From Deltaproteobacteria bacterium (GTDB taxonomy: Bacteria; Desulfobacterota; Desulfobacteria; Desulfobacterales; Desulfatirhabdiaceae): DNA of 5,925 nucleotides. The stretch lies in the NCBI GenBank assembly GCA_021778975.1, contig JAJYBO010000194.1, positions 1-5,925 on the forward strand. The letters run 5' to 3'. This document shows positions 1 through 4,735 of the stretch, one piece after another. The translations under genes were made by a program, and so were the position numbers. The stretch's first letter is position 1, and every line of letters starts with the position of its first letter. The notes beneath the pieces were generated by a model. The model was not told where the DNA came from. It saw nothing but the letters and a program-made list of their open reading frames with translations, and ran no database searches.

Positions 1-258
1 GGCGATTTGCGCCACTTCCAGAGTATGGGTCAGTCGGGTGCGGTAATAATCGCCAAGCGGCGCCAGAAAGACCTGGGTTTTATATTTCAGCCGCCTGAAG
101 GCATTCGAATAGACGATGCGATCCCGGTCCACCTGAAACGCGGTGCGAATGGGACAGGGGGTTTCATGGCGATCTCTGCCTTTAGATTCGGAGCTTAAAC
201 ATCCAAAAGGCGACAAAAAACTTTTTTCCCGTTTTTCAAATTTTTCCCGAATTGTCAT
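1..258 (-). CDS. dgt: dGTP triphosphohydrolase-like HD-domain protein, N-terminal part (runs off the left edge)
   Basis: Reading the minus strand from the ATG at 258-256 gives 86 codons that stay open to the window edge. The product matches the start of the deoxyguanosinetriphosphate triphosphohydrolase family, cytosolic metal-dependent HD enzymes that cleave dNTPs to the deoxynucleoside and triphosphate. Diagnostic pieces are SxxSKGR (residues 22-28), IRTAFQVDRDRIVYSNAFRRL (about 37-57, quoted here only as a region) with the conserved FQ.DRDRI..S.AFRRL pattern, KTQVF (60-64), and RTRLTHTLEVAQIA at the edge. In that last piece H78 should be the first metal-ligand histidine of the HD domain. 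The HD doublet itself is outside the window. An in-frame TGA lies a few codons upstream, so this ATG is the only good start. A GAGGT sequence lies about 15 bases before it, which is rather distant for a ribosome site. The gene lies 120 bp downstream of the kinase gene on the same strand. The family is clear; the exact nucleotide preference is not. Confidence 0.93.
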   Translation of the reverse strand, partial: MTIREKFEKREKSFLSPFGCLSSESKGRDRHETPCPIRTAFQVDRDRIVYSNAFRRLKYKTQVFLAPLGDYYRTRLTHTLEVAQIA

Positions 259-341
259 GTGCGGTATCTGATGACCTCATCTTCGATTTTATGTCACATC
301 AATCAGCATTGGAAGGAGGGGCATATGTCCTGAATCCGTCC

Positions 342-370
342 ATACTAATTTGTGGCATCGGCAAAATCAA
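342..370 (-). promoter_or_regulatory. Weak candidate sigma-70 promoter in front of the dGTPase-like gene
   Basis: On the minus strand TTGATT (370-365) is followed after 17 bases by TAGTAT (347-342). Each box matches the consensus at four of six positions. It sits in the 120-bp gap between the kinase stop and the dGTPase start and would give a leader of roughly 75 bases. I see no terminator hairpin with a T-run in this gap, so read-through from the kinase gene is equally possible. The gap also holds a 12-bp palindrome, GATGACCTCATC (270-281), that covers the candidate Shine-Dalgarno sequence of the downstream gene. Confidence 0.22.
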
Positions 371-378
371 GCGATGAT

Positions 379-2247
379 TCAACGAGCGGTTCCGCGATGG
401 ATGATGAGCAGCAGAAGCAGCACCAGGACAAGAAGCGGTACCGATATTGCCAGAGCGATGCCTGCGATTTTTCTCCAGGCGCGTTTTTCCGGCGTGGACA
501 TCTGAAGCCGATGGCATCTTCCCGTCAATACGACGGTTTCGGGATGAGACAGTTCCTCTTTCATGGCCGCCGCGGACGCATAGCGCTTCTGCGGATCGCG
601 TTCCATGGCGTGAAGGATGATTTCCTCCACCGCTTCCGAGACAGTGGGATTTTGCTTCCGCGGCGCCGGCGGGTCCCCGGTGAGACGGGCGTTCATGACC
701 ACAAACGGGTTCTCGTTTTCGCATTCGAAGGGCGCCGCGCCGACCACCATTTCGTAAAAGATGGCGCCCAGACTGTAAATATCGGTGCGTTCATCCCCGC
801 GTTTTCCCTTCACCTGCTCCGGCGCCATATAGTCCGGCGTACCCACGGCGGGCGTAAAGCCGGTGAAAGTGATGCGTCTGCCGGAAGCGGCTTTGGCGAT
901 ACCGAAATCCATGATGCGAATGGTGCCGTCATAGCAAATCATGATATTTTGCGGTTTCAGGTCGCGGTGGACAACGCCATGTTCGTGCATGTGCGTGATG
1001 GCGTCGCAAAAACGGATCACCAGTTTGAGCGCATCTTTTTCGGGCATCGGACGCATACCGTTCAGAAGAAGCGCCAGCGTATAACCGCGGAGAAACTCCG
1101 TAACGATATAGGGCCTGCTGCGTTTGGCTTCATCCACGTCAATAAATTTTAAAATATACGGGTGATTCAGACGAAGACCGATCTCCTGCTCGCGTTGGAA
1201 CCGCGAAAAGAAACCGGAATCGCTCTCGAATTCCATAAAGGGAACCTTGACCGCCACCGTCTCGCGAGTGGTCAGATCGGTCGCCTTGAAGATGCTGGCC
1301 ATGCCGCTGCGGGCGATGGTTTCAACGATCAGAAACCGGTCATCCAGCGTCTGCCCGGGGCGGAGTTCATATCGGGTGGTGGGATCCGGAGCTTCCATGT
1401 ACATCGGAACACCCCGGTAATAAGCGATTTTTTCGACATCGGTGATGTGAATCACCTGCACGGAAAGATTGTCATCGGTGCCCCGCTGTTCCGCCAAAGA
1501 GACCAATTGACGACACGCCTGAGCGGGGGAAAGACGGGAGACGATATCCGCAATTTCGCTGTCCGCCACATGGGCGTAAAGGCCGTCGGAACACAGCACC
1601 ACATGATCTCCCTTGAAAACCGCGGCGCCGTCCACATCCACGCGCGCCACAGGCTCCAGCCCCACGCAGCGTATCAAGACAGAGCGATTTTCACTGGTTT
1701 TGGCGTCCTGTTCAGAAATGAGGCCGAATTTCTGCTGCATTCCCACATAGGTATGATCCGTGGAAAGCTGTTTGATGGTGGCTTTTCTGACCAGATACAC
1801 GCGGGAATCCCCGACCGTACCGATCTTGATTTCATCGTTGCGAAACACCACGACCGCCAGGGTGGTCGCCATGCGAAACTTTCCGTGATCTTCCATGCCC
1901 TTGTCGTACACCACAAGATTGGCGGCCTCAAACATCCGGGAGATCAGTTGCTGCGACGCCGGTTCTCCGGGCGCCTGACAAAAGGTCTTGAGAGCGGTCT
2001 CGACCGCGAGGCGGCTGGCCACCTCACCACGGTGCAACCCCCCTACGCCGTCGGCCAGCACGGCGACAGCCCCGCGGCTGCGTTTTTCCTCCAGCGTTTG
2101 CGGTTCCCAGAACCCGACAAAATCCTCGTTGTTTTCACGAGCGGGGCCGGGTGAAGAAAGTTCGGCGTAGATCAGTTCCATGGGCGTCTTTGGTGTCCGA
2201 TAAGAGATGGTTTGAAAAGATATCACAGGCCGACCGCCCTCATCCAT
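379..2247 (-). CDS. Bifunctional PP2C-type phosphatase / Ser-Thr protein kinase with C-terminal membrane anchor
   Basis: This 622-residue protein joins two opposing activities. Residues about 25-270 are a PP2C-family phosphatase with NED (40-42), ADGVGG (65-70), GDSR (146-149), SDGL (220-223) and DDN (258-260), so the metal-binding acidic residues are present. Residues about 303-567 are a Hanks-type kinase with VAVK (Lys334), a likely alpha-C Glu353, HRDLKPQN (427-434), DFG (447-449) and GTPDYMAPE (469-477). The catalytic set is complete. The glycine loop is degenerate: Ala312, Ser314 and Ala317 stand at glycine positions and only Gly315 is kept. Residues about 593-617 form one hydrophobic helix followed by a five-residue basic tail, so both catalytic domains should face the cytoplasm and there is no outside sensor domain. 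The start is uncertain. Met23 (codon at 2181-2179, giving MELIYAELSSPG) fits the usual PP2C N-terminus better than Met1, and neither has a clear Shine-Dalgarno sequence. The gene lies 55 bp downstream of the permease gene, probably in one operon. Substrates are unknown; the transporter is the obvious candidate. Confidence 0.95.
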   Translation of the reverse strand: MDEGGRPVISFQTISYRTPKTPMELIYAELSSPGPARENNEDFVGFWEPQTLEEKRSRGAVAVLADGVGGLHRGEVASRLAVETALKTFCQAPGEPASQQLISRMFEAANLVVYDKGMEDHGKFRMATTLAVVVFRNDEIKIGTVGDSRVYLVRKATIKQLSTDHTYVGMQQKFGLISEQDAKTSENRSVLIRCVGLEPVARVDVDGAAVFKGDHVVLCSDGLYAHVADSEIADIVSRLSPAQACRQLVSLAEQRGTDDNLSVQVIHITDVEKIAYYRGVPMYMEAPDPTTRYELRPGQTLDDRFLIVETIARSGMASIFKATDLTTRETVAVKVPFMEFESDSGFFSRFQREQEIGLRLNHPYILKFIDVDEAKRSRPYIVTEFLRGYTLALLLNGMRPMPEKDALKLVIRFCDAITHMHEHGVVHRDLKPQNIMICYDGTIRIMDFGIAKAASGRRITFTGFTPAVGTPDYMAPEQVKGKRGDERTDIYSLGAIFYEMVVGAAPFECENENPFVVMNARLTGDPPAPRKQNPTVSEAVEEIILHAMERDPQKRYASAAAMKEELSHPETVVLTGRCHRLQMSTPEKRAWRKIAGIALAISVPLLVLVLLLLLIIHRGTAR

Positions 2248-2270
2248 GAAGCAGTTGGTCGCTTCATGGA
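2243..2270. repeat. Perfect 10-bp inverted repeat between permease and kinase genes
   Basis: TCCATGAAGC (2243-2252) and GCTTCATGGA (2261-2270) are perfect reverse complements separated by 8 bases. In the minus-strand transcript this folds into a 10-bp stem with an 8-base loop. The most upstream ATG of the kinase ORF (2247-2245) lies inside the downstream arm. No T-run follows, so it does not look like an intrinsic terminator. It could hide a start codon, act as a processing or stability hairpin that lets the two cistrons be expressed at different levels, or be a DNA operator. If the kinase starts at Met23 the hairpin is wholly intercistronic. Confidence 0.6.
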
Positions 2271-2302
2271 CAGGGGCGGATATCTCCGAATCCTCAGCCT
2301 GC

Positions 2303-4195
2303 TTACGCGGGCCTTTCTCTGAGCAGTATCGCTCTTCCGGTGGCTTTACTCGTTTTCATGAAATAAACCGCTCCGTAAACGCCCCAGAGTCCACAAATTC
2401 CCAGAGCGATGTAAGGCTCTTTCCAGCTCATCCCCGCGACCACAAACGGACCGATCAGGTAAAACAGCATGATGACCAGATTCGCCAGAAGCCCCAGAAC
2501 CGGAACGACCATGTGCTTGAAACCGTTGTAGCTGTGATGTTCCTTGAAGGCCACGATAGCGATCCAGCAGGTAATCATGTAGAGCAGAAAGGTTCCGAAA
2601 TTGCTGACCAGCGTCATGATGACCAGTGTGTTGGGCAGCCAGGTGTACATTTCCGGGGAGAATACGCCGAAACTGTACCAGAAATTATGCCTGTCCAATG
2701 CTGCGGGCGCGGTCGCCTGGCCGCCAAGATACACTGACACGGTCAGAATGCCGATGATGGCGGAAATAAAGGCCAGCGTCCAAATGGCCCGGTAAGGGGA
2801 CATTGTCTTTCCGTGCAGAAGGCCGAAATGAGACGGCATTTCTTCATCTCTACCCATGGCGTAGGTAACCCTGGCGCCTGTGCTGAGGCAGGAGAGTGTG
2901 GTGCCAATGAGGGCTAAAAACACGGTAAACGCCTGCACCAGCATGAATGCCTTGCCGGCGGCATAGCTTCCGAAAAGCCACGTTCCGGCAATCACCATCA
3001 TATCGCCGACCGGAGCGCCGGAGGCGCCGGCCATCGGCATGGTGTACCCGTTGTGAAGAAAGTAGCTGGCCGCAAAATATTCGATCAGATAGCACACCGC
3101 GCCTTGAATCGCTAAAGAGAGCAACACCGCCCGCGGGATGTCCTTTTTGGGGTGCTTTGCTTCATCCCCCATAGCGGTTACGGACTCAAAGCCGACCAGA
3201 ATCAGAATGGCAATGGCGGCCTGAATGAAGATGAAGCTGAACCCGTGCGGGGCAACAACCGACGATGCGGACGAATGATAGTTGAAAATTTCGTTTCCCT
3301 TGTCATCGTGGGTAATCGCGCCGTCTTTATAATCTACCGCAAATGGAGCAGCCAGCTTCGGATCGCTGACAGGGTTGCCGTCCTTGTCGGCCGGAACCGG
3401 CATACCGGTTTTGGCGTCCAGCAAATCCTGCATCAGATATACGGGCTTTCCCTGTTTGTCAACGGTTGGTTTGCCGTTGGCGTCTAAAACCGGCAGCGGA
3501 TTTCCGTCACTGTCTTTCTGAACCCCCTGCGCGACCTGATAATTCACGGCGATGCCGCTGGACAAGTGAAATCCTGTGGAACCCTGCGGGTGCTGAAAAC
3601 GATATCCCAGTGCAATCACGGAGAATATCAACAGCGCCGATATCTGGATAATATTAATGGCCACATTGACCGCCGTTGTGCCCGTAACGCCTCGAAAAGC
3701 GATATAGGCCACGCCGAATGCAAAGACGATACAGAAAAACACCATGAAAACCGGGCTGTTATAAGTACCGCTGAACGTGTCCGGAAAAAACTGATACAGC
3801 AGGTACCCCCCCAGAATCGCCGTCACACCGACCATGACGCCGGGATAGACCCAGTAATAGAGGTGGCTTGCCCAGCCGGTGATGAATTTGGCGATCCGAG
3901 CGAAACTGTAGGCATGTGTTTTGGAAAGAAATGCCTGTTCGGCGTACAGATAAGATGATCCCGGGCCAGGGTAGAGCTTGGCCAGTTCCGAATAGCTGAT
4001 CGCTGTTGCGAAACACAGCAGCAGTGCGAACAAGATGCCAAACCACATGGCGCACCCCGCCATCGGCGCGCCGTACAAAGACTGCATCTGAAATGTCAAC
4101 CACAGGAATGCGCCCGGCGCTATCAGCGCCATTGCATTCATCGTCAGTCCTGTCAGACCGAGCGTTCCTCTTGTGAGCTGAGGTTCGTTTGCCAT
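2303..4195 (-). CDS. APC-superfamily amino acid permease with a long repeat-bearing outer loop
   Basis: The product is 630 residues with about 12 hydrophobic segments, roughly at 14-36, 47-66, 102-133, 147-167, 174-197, 318-338, 355-380, 410-438, 470-490, 520-549, 563-587 and 594-613. Family signatures are YSELAKLYPGPGSSYLYAEQ (68-87), the APC motif after helix 2, and GFESVTAMGDEAKHPKKDIP (335-354), the cytoplasmic motif after helix 6. It is therefore an inner-membrane secondary transporter of amino acids or related amines; the substrate cannot be read from sequence. Many APC permeases are about 450-500 residues. Much of the excess here is the loop between helices 5 and 6 (about 200-316), predicted to face outward and carrying repeated D-x-x-G-x-P motifs. 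The start at 4195 is secure: AAAGGAG lies six bases upstream. It is the first gene of the leftward unit, followed 55 bp later by the phosphatase/kinase, which suggests that transport may be controlled by phosphorylation. A sigma-54-like promoter lies upstream. Confidence 0.95.
   Translation of the reverse strand: MANEPQLTRGTLGLTGLTMNAMALIAPGAFLWLTFQMQSLYGAPMAGCAMWFGILFALLLCFATAISYSELAKLYPGPGSSYLYAEQAFLSKTHAYSFARIAKFITGWASHLYYWVYPGVMVGVTAILGGYLLYQFFPDTFSGTYNSPVFMVFFCIVFAFGVAYIAFRGVTGTTAVNVAINIIQISALLIFSVIALGYRFQHPQGSTGFHLSSGIAVNYQVAQGVQKDSDGNPLPVLDANGKPTVDKQGKPVYLMQDLLDAKTGMPVPADKDGNPVSDPKLAAPFAVDYKDGAITHDDKGNEIFNYHSSASSVVAPHGFSFIFIQAAIAILILVGFESVTAMGDEAKHPKKDIPRAVLLSLAIQGAVCYLIEYFAASYFLHNGYTMPMAGASGAPVGDMMVIAGTWLFGSYAAGKAFMLVQAFTVFLALIGTTLSCLSTGARVTYAMGRDEEMPSHFGLLHGKTMSPYRAIWTLAFISAIIGILTVSVYLGGQATAPAALDRHNFWYSFGVFSPEMYTWLPNTLVIMTLVSNFGTFLLYMITCWIAIVAFKEHHSYNGFKHMVVPVLGLLANLVIMLFYLIGPFVVAGMSWKEPYIALGICGLWGVYGAVYFMKTSKATGRAILLRERPA
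3287..3520 (-). repeat. Tandem D-x-x-G-x-P motifs in the permease's helix 5-6 loop
   Basis: Within permease residues 226-303 the motif recurs as DSDGNP (228-233), DANGKP (238-243), DKQGKP (246-251), DAKTGMP (260-266) and DKDGNP (270-275), followed by looser copies DYKDGAI (288-294) and DDKGNE (297-302). Spacings are 8 to 18 residues. The DNA shows related but diverged copies, for example ggtttgccgttggcgtc, gggttgccgtccttgtc and ggatttccgtcactgtc, so this looks like an old internal expansion. By topology the segment is periplasmic. The Asp/Gly pattern resembles calcium-binding turns or short beta-hairpin repeats, but it is too short to assign to a named domain. Confidence 0.6.
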
Positions 4196-4201
4196 GATTT
4201 T

Positions 4202-4208
4202 CTCCTTT
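4202..4208 (-). promoter_or_regulatory. Ribosome binding site of the permease gene
   Basis: On the minus strand AAAGGAG lies six bases before the ATG at 4195-4193. This near-ideal site fixes the permease start. Confidence 0.85.
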
Positions 4209-4236
4209 CGTTACGAGTGTTGTTTTTTTACATGAT

Positions 4237-4283
4237 TTTGAATATCAAGTTCAAAGCAATCATTTGTCTGTTGATATAATCAA
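4237..4283. repeat. Two short inverted repeats in the permease leader/promoter
   Basis: TTTGAA and TTCAAA (4237-4242 and 4250-4255) are separated by 7 bases. TTGAT and ATCAA (4271-4275 and 4279-4283) are separated by 3 bases. The second overlaps the -12 element of the sigma-54-like promoter, and the first would lie in the early leader. In DNA this AT-rich, short palindromes arise easily by chance, so an operator role is only possible. Confidence 0.25.
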
Positions 4284-4295
4284 AATATGTGCCAA
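4279..4295 (-). promoter_or_regulatory. Candidate sigma-54 (-24/-12) promoter for the permease
   Basis: The minus strand reads TTGGCAC, five bases (ATATT), then TTGAT. The sigma-54 consensus is YTGGCAC, about five bases, then TTGC followed by A or T. The -24 half is perfect. The -12 half has A in place of the normally strong C, giving GG-N10-GA instead of GG-N10-GC. Initiation would fall near 4268, leaving a leader of about 70 bases before the permease ATG. The orientation and distance are right, and sigma-54 control of nitrogen-compound transport is common. The -12 mismatch is a real weakness. Confidence 0.35.
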
Positions 4296-4339
4296 CAATA
4301 ACATATCGTATTTAAAGGATATATTTTTTAAAGAGGCGG

Positions 4340-4379
4340 ACAATAATGTAATATTGATTTTTATAAATTACATTATTGT
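4340..4379. repeat. Perfect 13-bp inverted repeat with 14-base spacer, likely regulator site
   Basis: ACAATAATGTAAT (4340-4352) and ATTACATTATTGT (4367-4379) are exact reverse complements. A 13-bp perfect match at this spacing is unlikely by chance even in AT-rich DNA. The centre lies about 90 bp upstream of the start predicted from the sigma-54-like promoter, where enhancer-binding activators usually sit. It could equally be an operator for a dimeric regulator of either divergent gene. A seven-T run follows after six bases on the plus strand, but the stem has only two G/C pairs and there is no gene to terminate. Confidence 0.6.
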
Positions 4380-4485
4380 ATAGTGTTTTTTTAATAAAAG
4401 ATTTTATGACACTGGAAAATTTGGTTTTTGGATGGATTTGCAAAAAGTTTTCAGGCGGGGCATGCACATCGACAATGATGAAGCT

Positions 4486-4510
4486 ATTGGTATATTTTTA
4501 GGATACCAAT
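4486..4510. repeat. Perfect 8-bp inverted repeat (ATTGGTAT / ATACCAAT)
   Basis: ATTGGTAT (4486-4493) and ATACCAAT (4503-4510) are exact reverse complements separated by 9 bases. The element lies about 225 bp upstream of the radical SAM start. It could be an operator or a small RNA hairpin. It does not share half-sites with the longer inverted repeat at 4340-4379. Confidence 0.35.
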
Positions 4511-4574
4511 GTAAAATCAGATTGTTGTATGGATAATAAATTTATCGTGTACCGTATTGAAAATCTCCTTGACA

Positions 4575-4706
4575 ATGGTTATGCCAGTTGATAAGCGAAA
4601 ATTATCTGATTATGTTGGATTTTGGGGAGAAGATGCCTTTTCGGGGCTACAACGGTATGCCGCAGCGACGAAGAACGCGGACATTTTACGAAGCCGTCAA
4701 GGTTGA
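4575..4706 (+). CDS. Possible small protein (41-43 residues) just upstream of the radical SAM gene
   Basis: This ORF has two in-frame ATG codons, at 4575 and 4581, and ends with TGA at 4704-4706, 29 bp before the radical SAM start. The central part reads KLSDYVGFWGEDAFSGLQRY, followed by AAATKNADILRSRQG. This is a balanced, amphipathic composition more like real protein than the Arg-rich overlapping frame (ATG 4633 to TAA 4713, 26 residues). I do not recognise the family. There is no clear Shine-Dalgarno sequence before either ATG, and a candidate promoter lies inside the ORF. Possible readings are a small partner or peptide substrate of the radical SAM enzyme, the end of a decayed gene, or chance. 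Confidence 0.27.
   Translation: MVMPVDKRKLSDYVGFWGEDAFSGLQRYAAATKNADILRSRQG
4588..4616 (+). promoter_or_regulatory. Candidate sigma-70 promoter for the radical SAM gene
   Basis: TTGATA (4588-4593, five of six consensus bases) is followed after exactly 17 bases by TATGTT (4611-4616, four of six). Initiation near 4623 would leave a leader of about 110 bases. A perfect TTGACA also occurs at 4569-4574, but the best -10 for it, GATAAG, needs a short 15-base spacer. This promoter lies within the small ORF at 4575-4706, so if it is the main one, that ORF is unlikely to be expressed from the same transcript. Confidence 0.32.
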
Positions 4707-4721
4707 TTTGTAACAGGAGCT

Positions 4722-4727
4722 AAGGGG
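4722..4727 (+). promoter_or_regulatory. Ribosome binding site of the radical SAM gene
   Basis: AAGGGG lies eight bases before the ATG at 4736. A second purine-rich stretch, AGGAG at 4715-4719, sits just upstream. Together they support this start over later in-frame methionines. Confidence 0.72.
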
Positions 4728-4735
4728 CTATAAAT

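Larger units (their letters stand above)
4196..4735. other. AT-rich divergent intergenic region (540 bp)
   Basis: This gap separates the leftward permease unit from the rightward radical SAM gene. The left part, to about 4430, is strongly AT-rich and holds the permease ribosome site, short palindromes, a sigma-54-like promoter and a 13-bp inverted repeat. The part from about 4430 to 4735 holds several short overlapping ORFs in all three plus frames, of which the one at 4575-4706 reads most like protein. The last 120 bases are clearly GC-richer than the rest. I recognise no riboswitch or structured RNA family here. Confidence 0.7.

Noticed and set aside
311..332. Strong Shine-Dalgarno-like GGAAGGAGGGG followed by ATG on the plus strand
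   Set aside because: The ATG is followed by one codon and then TGA, and the stretch lies in the gap between two minus-strand genes; I treat it as coincidence.
299..724. Minus-strand ORF of 141 residues overlapping the kinase C-terminus in another frame
   Set aside because: Low-complexity Arg/Ser/Gly-rich product, fully explained as a shadow of the kinase frame.
352..2154. Long plus-strand ORFs (266 residues at 352-1152, 330 residues at 1162-2154) opposite the kinase/phosphatase gene
   Set aside because: They are rich in His, Arg and Gly with no family features, and lie antisense to a gene with unmistakable PP2C and kinase motifs.
2246..2737. Plus-strand ORF of 163 residues beginning opposite the kinase start
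   Set aside because: Antisense to the permease C-terminal helices, no ribosome site, and a composition typical of an antisense shadow.
4340..4392. Intrinsic terminator formed by the 13-bp inverted repeat and the T-run at 4386-4392
   Set aside because: The stem has only two G/C pairs, the T-run starts six bases after it, and no plus-strand gene lies upstream to be terminated.
4406..4536. Short plus-strand ORFs at 4406 (31 residues) and 4432-4536 (34 residues)
   Set aside because: They overlap each other in different frames, have no good ribosome site, and read like translated AT-rich noncoding DNA.
4617..4735. Riboswitch in the radical SAM leader
   Set aside because: The GC-rich leader shows only short possible stems, and I could match it to no known riboswitch consensus.
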